A DNA stretch of 64,000 nucleotides from JBIYSM02 sp044759095 (GCF_044759095.2 NZ_JBIYSM020000008.1:48743-112742); one strand, 5' to 3'. Positions 35,980 to 44,930 are shown, numbered from the stretch's first letter. Numbers and translations: made by a program. Notes: generated by a model not told the origin, from the sequence alone.

Positions 35980-38900
35980 TCATGGCGTGTCGCCTTTGAT
36001 CTGCCTGTAGGTCTCCAGCGTTGTCGGCAGAGGCTCGACACCCAATTGCTCCTGCAGCTTGGCTGCGCATTTTTCGTACCAGCGAATCGCCTGAGCGCGG
36101 TTGTTTTTCCGGTAGTAGGCGATCATCAGCATCCGGTATGCTTCTTCCCAACAGTCATCTATGCGGACGATTCCCTCACACCAGCGGATCGCTGCATCAT
36201 ACTCCTCGAGGTCGAGATACGCTTGCGCCAATCTCTCTGCACCGCGCAAAAACATCATGTGCAGGCGCTCACGTTCCTCCATGCACCAGTCCTCGTAACG
36301 GCAATCCGGCAGGTACTCCCCTTGGTAGTAAGCCAACCCTTTTTCCAGGAGGGAAACTGCCTGGCGCGGCTCCGTCTCCGCCATGCCGAGTGTCAGCAGT
36401 TTTTCAAACTCCTCCACGTCAATATGATAGCCTGAGGCCAGGTTAAACCCGTAGGAAGAGCCGTGCCGCTGGATGAAAAAGGCACTGGCTCTCGCCTCCC
36501 GGTTGGGCTCCAAAGCCTTGTTCAACGCGTTTAGCGCCACTTTGAAATCACGCGAGGCCGCCTCCTCGTCGCTCTCCGCCCATAAATAGGAAAAGATCTC
36601 TTCACGAGCCAACAAGTGCTGCCGCTTCGTCAGCAGAAGCTGTAACAGCTGTTTGGCTTTTCCCCGTTGCCACGCCTTGTCGCTCAATTCCCGCTCACCC
36701 AGCCAGACGCGGAACTGACCGAGCGCCTGGATGCGGAGGGTGTACCCGGGATGAAAGGAAACGTTTTGCAAGCCAAGCTCTGTCAACAGCTGCGAAACGT
36801 AATCGGGGTGAATCTGACGCTTTTGGGCCTCAATTAAAATGGGCATGAGCCTCTGGACGTCATTTGGCGTCAACATCGTCGGACGCTGCAGCAGGAAATT
36901 GTACTCGCCCGATTGAATGGCAGACAGCGCATGCGTCACCGCGGGAACAAACTCCTCCCACTGCTTCTGCCGATAGGCAAGAAAGCTCAACCAGAGATGG
37001 CAGATCGCCACGGCATAGCTGTCACCGCAGCGGCTCAGCCGTTCCACGCATTCCGTGAATGCAACGCGAGCAAGCTCGTCTTTTCCGCTGTATGCGTAAG
37101 CGATGCCTACTCCCAAGCGAACGAGGCTGTTCAGCCAATCGTCGCGAATCGCTTCCGTCTCCTGAAGCCCCCGCTGTCCGTAGGCGAGCGCCAGATCCAG
37201 CGCTTTTTCCCTGCCGTGAAGAAGAGTGAGTCCCAGCAGAGTTTCCGCTTTTCCCCGCGTGGACTGCAGCTCTTCCATCATGCGCAGCCCCTTCAGATAG
37301 TTCAGGCGAATCTGTTCAGGGGCGTACTCCTGGCTCATCAAAGCGGCATGTGCCTTGCGAACGTAGCCGCACGCCTCCACAAACGGCGAATGCGCCGCTT
37401 GCCCTTGTCTGATCGCTGTCTCTGCGGCAGCGATTCCTTTTTCCCACTCTCCGTTCATCCCGTAAATCCAGGCCAACAGGAGCGTGGTCTCCCGGTAAGA
37501 GCGCGTCAGCGTCGGGATCGATTGCTGCTGCTCCGATTGCCACTTGCTTTCCAACAAGTGGATCGCCGATTGCAATCGGCCTGTGCGGAACAGCAGGCGA
37601 GATTCCAGTTCCACTTCCGTCAGCTGCTCCAGTTCCTGGCTCCGTTGGTACCAGTACGCTGCCTGCTTGGCGTCGCCGCGGTTGGTGTAAATTTCCGCAA
37701 GCAGCCGGTACAGCCGCGGCGCGATTTCATGGTCTTGCGGCTCCAGCAGCTGGATCGCTTGTTTTAAGAGCTCCTCCGCCTTCAATCCTTGCACGCTGTC
37801 CAGGTGCACCCTGGCCAGTCCCTCCAAACCGCGACACTGTCCGATAACGTCCTGCTTTTGTACGGATAGGGTGTGAAACCGTCTGTAGGACGCGAACGCT
37901 TTGGGATACAGGCAGCGGTACCGCTCCACTTCCGCCTGGTAAAACCACAGCCAGTGAAACTTCTCTTTTACCTCATCCGGCAGCTGTTGACTCCATTCAT
38001 ACAAGAAGTCGAGCTTTCCCGTATGAAGGAGTCGTTCGGCCACGTGGAAGAGCCATTCTCCAAGCTGCTCCCAGTTTTCAATCAAGCGCAAATGCTCGAA
38101 CGCCCGCTGTTCTTCACCGTGCTGATAGTAAAACTGCGCCGCCATCTGATGCAGCTTCACATAACGCTCCGAATCGCCCGCCAGTTTGCTTAACAGCAAG
38201 CGGCGAAACAGCGGGTGATACCGATACATCCCATCACCGATTGAGATGAGAAACAGGTTGCGCCGTACCGCCTCCTCCAGCCAAAACTCTCCCTCGCTGC
38301 CCGCTACATGGCGGCAGTGGTCAGAAGAAATGCTCTGGAAAACGGCCGTCGACTGCAGGAACTGGCGCATGAACGGCTCCTGCTTTTCGAACACCTCCGC
38401 CTCCAGCAGGTGGATCAGATGGGACAGTTCGATCAGGGTCCTGGGCAGCTCGACACCCAGCGAGAGCTTTTCGCCGATCCCGCGAACAGCCATGATCCAT
38501 CCGAGCGTCGCTTCTTCGATGATGTCACATTCTTCTGACGACAGCGCCAAATCGTACTCATCTGCAAACAGCGCTTCCATCTCTTCCTTGGTGAAGGCGA
38601 AGTCGGCGACAGTCAATTCAAAGCACTCCCCCCGCGCCTTCATCAGCGGAAGCCACGGCCAAGGCGGCAGATAGCGGGAAAGGACGACCATCTTCACGTG
38701 GTTGGGCAAAATCCGGACGGCAAGCTGCATCCATTGATCGATAAAAAAAGATGACTGAACATACTGGTAATTATCGAGAACGAGAAGGAGTTCCCCGTTT
38801 ACCCGCAAACACTCATGGGCAAACCGTTCGGCCAGCATCTCCACTTCCTCGGGGGTCGGCACCTGCCTGATCGTTTGCAGATCCGCCAGCAGTTCCGAAC

Positions 38901-39183
38901 CGAATCCCGCGTGCTGGCGGCGTATGCTCTCTGCAATGTATTGCAAAAACACAGACAATTCTGTGTCCTGTTCGTCAATCTGATACCAACATGCATCCAT
39001 GTGTTCGTCAGCCAAGAAGGTGGCGAACGCGGTGGACTTGCCGTACCCTGGTCCGGCATGCAGCAAGGACAAGGGAGCAGACAGCATCAGGCGAAATTTT
39101 TTAGCCAAAGAAGGACGACGAAGCACATGCGATTTTTGTCGCGGCGGTTGTATTTTGGAAAGGTATATCCGGGTTGCGCTCAT
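35980..39183 (-). CDS. large MalT/SARP-type transcriptional activator
   Basis: A 1067-residue STAND-type regulator. Residues 1-330 are a MalT-like NTPase with Walker A GPGYGKST (44-51) and Walker B LLLVLDNY. Residues 330-800 are TPR-like helical repeats. Residues 825-920 resemble the OmpR-type winged helix of SARP activators (IQALGQFRVWLGERELSDKAW), and 930-1067 the bacterial transcriptional activator domain (VEEFEKLL, YLPDCRYEDWC, LEEYDAAIRWCEGI). Such proteins are common in Actinobacteria and also occur in Brevibacillus and Paenibacillus. No target gene is apparent next to it. Confidence 0.88.
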   Translation of the reverse strand: MSATRIYLSKIQPPRQKSHVLRRPSLAKKFRLMLSAPLSLLHAGPGYGKSTAFATFLADEHMDACWYQIDEQDTELSVFLQYIAESIRRQHAGFGSELLADLQTIRQVPTPEEVEMLAERFAHECLRVNGELLLVLDNYQYVQSSFFIDQWMQLAVRILPNHVKMVVLSRYLPPWPWLPLMKARGECFELTVADFAFTKEEMEALFADEYDLALSSEECDIIEEATLGWIMAVRGIGEKLSLGVELPRTLIELSHLIHLLEAEVFEKQEPFMRQFLQSTAVFQSISSDHCRHVAGSEGEFWLEEAVRRNLFLISIGDGMYRYHPLFRRLLLSKLAGDSERYVKLHQMAAQFYYQHGEEQRAFEHLRLIENWEQLGEWLFHVAERLLHTGKLDFLYEWSQQLPDEVKEKFHWLWFYQAEVERYRCLYPKAFASYRRFHTLSVQKQDVIGQCRGLEGLARVHLDSVQGLKAEELLKQAIQLLEPQDHEIAPRLYRLLAEIYTNRGDAKQAAYWYQRSQELEQLTEVELESRLLFRTGRLQSAIHLLESKWQSEQQQSIPTLTRSYRETTLLLAWIYGMNGEWEKGIAAAETAIRQGQAAHSPFVEACGYVRKAHAALMSQEYAPEQIRLNYLKGLRMMEELQSTRGKAETLLGLTLLHGREKALDLALAYGQRGLQETEAIRDDWLNSLVRLGVGIAYAYSGKDELARVAFTECVERLSRCGDSYAVAICHLWLSFLAYRQKQWEEFVPAVTHALSAIQSGEYNFLLQRPTMLTPNDVQRLMPILIEAQKRQIHPDYVSQLLTELGLQNVSFHPGYTLRIQALGQFRVWLGERELSDKAWQRGKAKQLLQLLLTKRQHLLAREEIFSYLWAESDEEAASRDFKVALNALNKALEPNREARASAFFIQRHGSSYGFNLASGYHIDVEEFEKLLTLGMAETEPRQAVSLLEKGLAYYQGEYLPDCRYEDWCMEERERLHMMFLRGAERLAQAYLDLEEYDAAIRWCEGIVRIDDCWEEAYRMLMIAYYRKNNRAQAIRWYEKCAAKLQEQLGVEPLPTTLETYRQIKGDTP

Positions 39184-39264
39184 CGCCTACCCTCCTGTTC
39201 GTTGGTATCCACACCCATCCCTATTCCATTTCTCCGCTTGAAATTCCTGCCTTTGACGCATGAC

Positions 39265-39367
39265 AAGAAAACCCAGCCGACTTAAGCGATTGCTGGTGTC
39301 GGCCGGGGCCCCGAACATTTTTCTAGCGGCTGTATGGGATGTCCAATTTTATAAATTCTTATACACC
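39265..39367. repeat. dispersed structured repeat, copy 1 (short form)
   Basis: 103 bp running from AAGAAAACCCAGCCGAC to TATACACC. The left end holds a hairpin (CCCAGCCGAC with GTCGGCCGGG, one mismatch), then the palindrome GGGGCCCC, a conserved 55-base core with TCTAGCGGCTGTATGGGATG, and the palindrome AATTTATAAATT region (here AATTTTATAAATT). On the minus strand it directly follows the terminator T-tract of the YhcN gene. See copies at 47431, 47534 and 60087. Confidence 0.85.
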
Positions 39368-39377
39368 CAAAAAAAGC

Positions 39378-39394
39378 CCACCTGTTACAGGTGG
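39378..39394 (-). terminator. YhcN-gene terminator
   Basis: CCACCTG-TTA-CAGGTGG, followed on the minus strand by a run of T that abuts repeat copy 1. Confidence 0.8.
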
Positions 39395-39401
39395 TCTCTT
39401 C

Positions 39402-40028
39402 TTATCCGACCAAATCGAATCCCTTGACGGTGTATCCGATATCGTTCAGCAAGCTTTGAAACTCTCCGTCTGCCACCGCTTCGCCACGCACGATCCGCTC
39501 GTGCAGGTCGGCAATGCGATCGTATATGGCGCGGTTGGTGCACACATACATAATATTGTACCCCGTTTCCGCCTGCAAACGGCTGCGCATTTCCCCTGCA
39601 ACCAGCATCTGCAGTCTGTCTGTGTGTCCGTTATAGATTCTGCTGGGCTTTCCGGGTGTATAAGGAATACGGGGAGTAGGATCGATGGTATCCGCTTTGG
39701 GCGTTTCAGACGGAAGCACACCGATCAACAGGTTGTCTTTAAAGGCAATCACCTTGATGTCGACCACCCCGGGAATTCGCTCTGCGTGTCGTTCCAATTG
39801 AGCTACCAGATGAGGTTCCCGGTTTTGCAGCTGTTTTCGCCGCAACATGGCAACGGGGCCTTTGTCCATACCGACGTTGTCGTTTTTCAGATTGATTCCG
39901 TACGTGTCAAACTTGGCTGGATTGTTAGGCGCCCTGTCTTCCGCCCCCTGCTGCTTGTTGGGTACACACCCCGCCGCCAGCGCCAAAACGAGTGCTCCTG
40001 CAAGAGCGCTTCTTCCGAGTCCTTTCAA
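39402..40028 (-). CDS. YhcN/YlaJ-family sporulation lipoprotein
   Basis: A 208-residue lipoprotein with a signal peptide ending in lipobox LAAGC, then the family region with HAERIPGVVDIKVIAFKDNLLIGV, the hydrophobic beta strand typical of YhcN/YlaJ. These proteins sit in the spore inner membrane or coat region and affect outgrowth. The start is TTG at 40028, six bases after AAAGGAGGTG; a GTG three codons earlier lies within that site. Confidence 0.88.
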   Translation of the reverse strand: MKGLGRSALAGALVLALAAGCVPNKQQGAEDRAPNNPAKFDTYGINLKNDNVGMDKGPVAMLRRKQLQNREPHLVAQLERHAERIPGVVDIKVIAFKDNLLIGVLPSETPKADTIDPTPRIPYTPGKPSRIYNGHTDRLQMLVAGEMRSRLQAETGYNIMYVCTNRAIYDRIADLHERIVRGEAVADGEFQSLLNDIGYTVKGFDLVG

Positions 40029-40097
40029 GAAAAACACCTCCTTTACCCCTTATTTTGGAGTGAAGAAGGTGTCCTTACTCGAGTTACGTTTTTCCTA

Positions 40098-40862
40098 CTA
40101 GTTCTTGAACGTGAATGTTCCTTCAAAAACATCCGTTTCATTGCCTTTGGTCGCTTTCAGCGTAAAGGTTTCCGCACTGGTTTTTTCCACCAGCTCAAAG
40201 GCAAATGAACCGTCTGATTTGACGTTGGCTTCGTAATTTTTATCGTCGATCTCGACCACCAGGCTGGAACCCGCATCAACTTTCCCGGAAATCACCATAA
40301 ATCCGATACCTGCAAAACTGGCCGCTTTGGCAGAAACAGATTCCTTGTCAATCAGATGGGCAACAGCAGGTTTGTCGGACGGCTTTTGTTCGCTTGATTG
40401 TTCCGTGCCTGGATTGGTCGCAGCCGCCTTGTCCGTAATCAGGACAGTTTGCGTAGCGGCCTCCCAGTTTACATCGTAGTTCAGCGCTTCTGCGATAAAG
40501 CGAACCGGAACCATGGTACGCTGGTTAATGATTTGCGCAGGCACGTCCAGTGTGATGGTCTCACCGTTGCGCTTGGCGATCTTTTGGGAAACGACCAGCT
40601 TTACGGAGTTGGCTCCCTTTACAATGGTAACCGTGCGGGTTTGCGTGTTCCAATCCACGTCAAAGCCAAGTCCTTCAGCGATCGGACGGATCGGTACCAG
40701 GGTGCGTTGATCGCGAATAACCGGTTTTTGATCCGGGAAAGCAATCGCTTTTTGATGATACACCACCTTGATGTTCGCTTGAACAGTCGCTGCGGGTGCA
40801 GCCGTCGCTGCCGACGGCACGAGCGCAATCGCAAGAACAAGAGCGGCCCATTTCTTGAACAT
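40098..40862 (-). CDS. secreted protein with copper-amine-oxidase N-domain repeats
   Basis: A 254-residue protein with a signal peptide (cleavage near TAAPA). Residues 30-145 hold two copies of the copper amine oxidase N-terminal (stalk) domain: RTLVPIRPIAEGLGFDVDWN and RTMVPVRFIAEALNYDVNWE. Residues 175-254 are a separate beta domain. In Firmicutes this stalk domain is a common cell-wall-linked module without oxidase activity. It is divergent from the cell-wall fusion enzyme at 41045. Confidence 0.85.
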   Translation of the reverse strand: MFKKWAALVLAIALVPSAATAAPAATVQANIKVVYHQKAIAFPDQKPVIRDQRTLVPIRPIAEGLGFDVDWNTQTRTVTIVKGANSVKLVVSQKIAKRNGETITLDVPAQIINQRTMVPVRFIAEALNYDVNWEAATQTVLITDKAAATNPGTEQSSEQKPSDKPAVAHLIDKESVSAKAASFAGIGFMVISGKVDAGSSLVVEIDDKNYEANVKSDGSFAFELVEKTSAETFTLKATKGNETDVFEGTFTFKN

Positions 40863-40970
40863 GTCGTCAACTCCATTCCATACAGTTTGGCAACGACTAC
40901 TAATCTACTATACTATGTTGCCTGTTTCAAGCCGTTTCCGAAGAATTGATCCTTTTAAAAAAAGATGACC

Positions 40971-41001
40971 ATTTTGACAGTCAAAATCGTTACAATAGAC
41001 T
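40971..41001 (+). promoter_or_regulatory. promoter with perfect palindrome over the -35
   Basis: ATTTTGAC-A-GTCAAAAT (40971-40987) is a perfect 8-bp-arm palindrome that contains the -35 TTGACA (40974-40979). TAGACT at 40996-41001 is a -10 with 16-base spacing; TACAAT (40991-40996) is an alternative. A repressor site is likely; the regulator is unknown. Confidence 0.5.
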
Positions 41002-41044
41002 TACTACGATGAAATTCTACGCACGAAAGAGGCCTGACAATCCC

Positions 41045-42997
41045 ATGAAGAAGCTACTTACACTCCTCGTCCTCGCAGCTGTCTTAACCGTTATTCCGCC
41101 GTTTGGAAGCTTTGCCGACTCAACCATGATCCAACCAGGAAACGATGTACTTGTCAGCCATTTTCTATCTCTCCTCGAAGGAAAAAAAGTAGGTCTCGTA
41201 ACCAATCAAACAGGGGTGAACAGTCAAGGGATTCCTGTAATGGACCTGCTTCGCCAGAACAAAAAGTTCCATCTGACAGCGTTGTTTGCTCCGGAACACG
41301 GTACGCGAATGCCAACGAAAGATATGCTGCAGCAAATTGACCTGCTCCTGTTTGACGTCCAGGACATCGGCGCACGCAATTCCCCCTACCTTTCCGCGCT
41401 TCAGGACTGCATGATTGCAGCGAAACATTACCACAAGCCGATCCTGGTGCTGGATCGACCCAATCCGCTTGGCGGGAACATCGTCGAAGGCCCCGTTCTC
41501 GAAGAGGGGTACCGCTCCTTCGTCGGAGTGGATACCCTGCCCATGGCTCACGGAATGACGATCGGGGAGCTGTCCCTGTTCTTCAACCGCAAGATCGGAG
41601 CAGATCTAACCGTCATCCCGATGGAGGGCTACACGCGCAGCATGATCTTTGAAGACACCGGCCTGCCCTGGGTTCCTGTCTCACCCGATATCCCTGACAT
41701 GGAGTCCGTATTTGGCTACATGGCGACGGGACTGGGAGAAGGAACGGGAGTCGTCCAGGCAGACCATTTCAAGTGGATCGGCGGCAAAGAGATTGACCCC
41801 GAACGATACGCCGAGCTGTTGAATCAGGCTGGTTTACCCGGCGTTGTCTTCACTCCGGAAAAACGAGGCGCCCTGGGTGGCGTCCGCCTGAAAATTGTCA
41901 ATCCGCATACGTTTAATCCGGCCAAGACGGGCATCTACGCTCTTTTCTACGCTCACAAGCTAAACCGTTTTCCTGTCCCGCAAAGCGGCAAGACCTTCGC
42001 GATGTTCGACAAGATCATGGGCACAAGGAAGATCGGGAATGCATTGGCGAACGGACTCACCCTGCAGCAGATGGAGCTTTTGTACGCTGAGGAACTGTCC
42101 GCTTTCAAGGAACGGCGCAAACCATACCTGATTTACGGGGAAACGCCGTACCGGGCATCGCAGCCGATTCGCGACAAACCGGCTGTCGCATCGAACTTGA
42201 CACCACGGAATGACCCGAAACCGGCCGTCCATGCTTCGACCGAGACGGCCCCGAGAAAACCGGACAAGGCAGTGAATCCTGCCCCAGTGGCGATACCGGT
42301 TCCTGCTCCCGTTCCAGCAGCGAAACCGCCTCACAAGACAACGGACAAAGTAGCCTACCTCACGTTCGACGACGGTCCTTCCCCGGTCACCAGGCTGGTG
42401 TTGGACACACTGAAACAGCATGGAGTAAAAGCAACCTTTTTTGTCGTCGGCAAAAACGTGCCGGGAAACGAAGCCGTCTTGAAGCGAGCCGTTGCTGAAG
42501 GGCACGTGATCGGCGGTCATTCTTATTCGCACGACTACCGGATCATCTACAAGGACATGGATTCATTTTTTACAGATTTGGAACAGGGCAACCGAATCAT
42601 CGAGAAGGCAACGGGAATCAAACCGACCGTATTCCGCTTTCCAGGGGGCAGCACCAACACGATCAGTAAAAAGTACCAGGATCCGCTCATCTACAGCCAG
42701 CATGAACCGATCATGCGAAAGATCAAGGCGGAAGTAAAACGACGAGGCTACACCTTTATCGATTGGAACGTGGACAACGGCGATGCCAAAAGCAACCAGT
42801 ACACAGCGTCGGCCGCGATTGACAACGTGAAACGGCAGGCTAACGATCAACGGGAGCTCGTCATCCTGATGCACGACTCCGCTACCAAACTGGCGACGGC
42901 AAAAGCATTGCCGGCCATCATCGAGTATTTGAAGGCAGAAGGCTACCGCTTTGACGTGCTGAAAAAGGAACGGCCGACCGTCGCCGCCGTCCGTTGA
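41045..42997 (+). CDS. DUF1343 (NamZ-like) exo-muramidase fused to NodB deacetylase
   Basis: A 650-residue secreted protein with signal peptide 1-24. Residues 35-372 are a DUF1343 domain; this family (GH171) includes B. subtilis NamZ, an exo-N-acetylmuramidase acting on peptidoglycan fragments. Its signature FAPEHG (Glu84) and GLGEGTG are present. A Pro/Lys/Ala linker spans 373-432. Residues 434-645 are a NodB polysaccharide deacetylase: TFDDGP (Asp442, Asp443), HSYSH (His491, His495), RFPGG and DWNVD. The start at 41045 follows AAAGAGG; an ATG twelve codons upstream lacks such a site. The fusion of hydrolase and deacetylase suggests coupled peptidoglycan turnover. Confidence 0.9.
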   Translation: MKKLLTLLVLAAVLTVIPPFGSFADSTMIQPGNDVLVSHFLSLLEGKKVGLVTNQTGVNSQGIPVMDLLRQNKKFHLTALFAPEHGTRMPTKDMLQQIDLLLFDVQDIGARNSPYLSALQDCMIAAKHYHKPILVLDRPNPLGGNIVEGPVLEEGYRSFVGVDTLPMAHGMTIGELSLFFNRKIGADLTVIPMEGYTRSMIFEDTGLPWVPVSPDIPDMESVFGYMATGLGEGTGVVQADHFKWIGGKEIDPERYAELLNQAGLPGVVFTPEKRGALGGVRLKIVNPHTFNPAKTGIYALFYAHKLNRFPVPQSGKTFAMFDKIMGTRKIGNALANGLTLQQMELLYAEELSAFKERRKPYLIYGETPYRASQPIRDKPAVASNLTPRNDPKPAVHASTETAPRKPDKAVNPAPVAIPVPAPVPAAKPPHKTTDKVAYLTFDDGPSPVTRLVLDTLKQHGVKATFFVVGKNVPGNEAVLKRAVAEGHVIGGHSYSHDYRIIYKDMDSFFTDLEQGNRIIEKATGIKPTVFRFPGGSTNTISKKYQDPLIYSQHEPIMRKIKAEVKRRGYTFIDWNVDNGDAKSNQYTASAAIDNVKRQANDQRELVILMHDSATKLATAKALPAIIEYLKAEGYRFDVLKKERPTVAAVR

Positions 42998-43005
42998 ACG
43001 AATGC

Positions 43006-43046
43006 CAAACACACCAACTTCCTGAACAGGTGGTTGGTGTGTTTGC
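43006..43046 (+). terminator. terminator of the fusion gene
   Basis: CAAACACACCAAC (43006-43018) pairs perfectly with GTTGGTGTGTTTG (43033-43045). The T-rich part is inside the right arm and no clear T-tract follows. Confidence 0.65.
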
Positions 43047-43116
43047 ATGTTCCCGATCGAATGGGAGAGAATATTCACCGTTACTCTTGATTTAGGCTCT
43101 TCAAGGAGGGAACGGG

Positions 43117-43263
43117 ATGGGAAAATACCGCTGCCATTACTGTGAACACGAGACGGACAGCGCTCACATGATCACGTTTTTCCAAGGAAAACAGGAGCGT
43201 GACGAACTTCTTTGCGATGTGTGTTACGCTGATTGGCTCGAGTCCTTAAAGAGCGAACCCTAA
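43117..43263 (+). CDS. small zinc-ribbon protein
   Basis: A 48-residue protein with two CxxC knuckles, CHYC (residues 6-9) and CDVC, 24 residues apart, the layout of a zinc ribbon. AAGGAGGGA precedes the ATG at good spacing and codon use is normal. It is too small for many gene finders. It resembles small Bacillales zinc-ribbon proteins in general; I cannot name the family. Confidence 0.7.
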   Translation: MGKYRCHYCEHETDSAHMITFFQGKQERDELLCDVCYADWLESLKSEP

Positions 43264-43282
43264 GAGTAACATTCTCGCGACC

Positions 43283-43313
43283 CCCATCCGGAAGCACCGT
43301 CTGCACCGGATGG
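43283..43313 (+). terminator. hairpin after the zinc-ribbon gene
   Basis: CCCATCCGG (43283-43291) pairs with CCGGATGGG (43305-43313), 9 bp perfect. The T-tract is poor, so this is a weak terminator call. It also faces the end of the convergent HExxxH gene. Confidence 0.45.
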
Positions 43314-43337
43314 GTTATCCGCATGCTCCGGCCCAGA

Positions 43338-44759
43338 CTAGCCGATCTTCGAATATACCGTGTCCGGCAAAAGGTTTCCGGGATGGACGACGTACAGGGG
43401 ACCCCAGGATGGGTTGGCGTCGTGCATCGATTTTAAAACTGCAAGCATCCGTTCAAAGATAACCGGAATCCTAGCACCTTTGCTGACCGCCTCCACCACG
43501 GCGGCCGCCACCACGTGCGCGGCGTAAAAACCGCGTGTGTAGTCGTCAGTCGAGAGTGGTCCCTCGGAACTCAGCAGTGCGCGCAGTTGGGCAACGATGG
43601 ACTCATCCTGGTTGCACCAGTTTTGTATCTCGCCGAGCGCATGGTTGTCCAGGCTTTGCATTTTGGCGTGTACCACGACGGAGGCGACGATACTGGCCGA
43701 TCGCCGCGCCTCTTCCGGAGTTACGATTTTCCGGCCCAAACGAATCACGGAAAGATCCTTGTCCGTCTCCGCTTCAATCAAGTCAGCCCAGACATCGGCT
43801 CCGTCAAATTCCAGCAGCCGAACCGTTGCGGCAGCCAGATATCCCCTCAGGATATCGGCCGGATGAGGGGCATCCTCCGGACCGACGTTGCTCAGAGTAG
43901 GACTTCCCGAGTAAGCGGCCCGCAAACCGCGAAAATAGCCGATCAGGCCGATGCCGGCCGCAGGGCCCATGTTCAATATTCCCAAAATATCGGAAGCTGT
44001 CTCGTCAATCCGTGACGCCCAATAATCAGGCAAGCCGTACTTGGCGTTTTGCTCCGTTAACGCCGCCCGGACATTCTTCGCCAGCTCCTGGATCAGACCG
44101 GTGTCGGCATGTAAAATGTCATGTCCCGTTGTTTCATGTCCAAGAGCGGCCCAGGCAAGAAGTCCGTGCTTGGCATGTGCCGGCGGAAGGTTTACGATCG
44201 CTGTCTGCAGACCGAAGACTTCAGTGGCCTCGATGGTCCAGGTGTACGGACCATAATCCGGGTAACCCCACTTCACGAGCGGTGGAATGCCGCTCTTGTC
44301 GGGACGCTTTACTCCCCATCTGTCCTCCGCGCTCAAAAATCCGTCATACAGGTCGCTTACCACTTCTTGATATCCATCCGTAGCCCGATCTTCATATCCT
44401 TCGCCATTTTGCAAAATGGCCTGGGCAATATCGAGCATCAGCAGTGCCATCCCTTGCCGTCCGGGATCTCGCCGGAGGATTTGCTGGAAGCCCTCTTCAC
44501 CCAACTCGTCCAATTTTTGAACGTACGGTTGATACACAGCTTCCCGGTACAGCGGGGGAAGCTTGGCCCTCGCTGCTTCCAATCGGCCGCGCAAAAGATG
44601 GAAATCCGTCGGGTCTTCAGGGCCGGAACTTTTCTCCAGTGCAGCTATCTTCACTTCCTCGACACACTCCTGGAGATTGCTTAGATCCGGTTGATCCGGC
44701 ATGCTTATGTCCAGACATTCTTCGTGAGGTTGGTACGTTGCAAAACGAGGCTTGCTCAT
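43338..44759 (-). CDS. unrecognised zincin-like protein with HExxxH motif
   Basis: A 473-residue soluble protein without signal peptide. Residues 208-213 read HETTGH and are followed 40 residues later by ETASD (253-257), the spacing and ExxxD form of a gluzincin third ligand. The classical zinc motif is HExxH; here one extra residue separates the histidines. The rest is helical. GGAGGGG lies 8 bases before the ATG. I do not recognise the family; peptidase function is a hypothesis. Confidence 0.65.
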   Translation of the reverse strand: MSKPRFATYQPHEECLDISMPDQPDLSNLQECVEEVKIAALEKSSGPEDPTDFHLLRGRLEAARAKLPPLYREAVYQPYVQKLDELGEEGFQQILRRDPGRQGMALLMLDIAQAILQNGEGYEDRATDGYQEVVSDLYDGFLSAEDRWGVKRPDKSGIPPLVKWGYPDYGPYTWTIEATEVFGLQTAIVNLPPAHAKHGLLAWAALGHETTGHDILHADTGLIQELAKNVRAALTEQNAKYGLPDYWASRIDETASDILGILNMGPAAGIGLIGYFRGLRAAYSGSPTLSNVGPEDAPHPADILRGYLAAATVRLLEFDGADVWADLIEAETDKDLSVIRLGRKIVTPEEARRSASIVASVVVHAKMQSLDNHALGEIQNWCNQDESIVAQLRALLSSEGPLSTDDYTRGFYAAHVVAAAVVEAVSKGARIPVIFERMLAVLKSMHDANPSWGPLYVVHPGNLLPDTVYSKIG

Positions 44760-44887
44760 CAGACACCCCTCCAACAAGATTTTTAAAAAACTTGTTGCCT
44801 CCAGTCTGTCTGTGATTCTCTTCCCGCTTACCATCAATATACCAATGCATCAATTTTTTTCCAATAGGACTTGCTGCCAAAAAACAA

Positions 44888-44910
44888 GCCGATGAACCAT
44901 GTCCATCGGC
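44888..44910. terminator. bidirectional terminator between divergent genes
   Basis: GCCGATG and CATCGGC enclose a 9-base loop, with T-runs after the stem on both strands. It lies upstream of the HExxxH gene and of helD, which diverge, so it ends no visible gene. It may attenuate the HExxxH gene. Confidence 0.7.
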
Positions 44911-44930
44911 CTCTTTTTTCGTTATGCAGG

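Noticed and set aside
39339..40208. Plus-strand frames that begin inside the repeats (ATGTCC...) and share a MS-x-FINSYTP start
   Set aside because: The shared start is just the repeat sequence; the frames then run antisense through unrelated genes. A repeat-encoded peptide cannot be excluded but has no ribosome-binding site.
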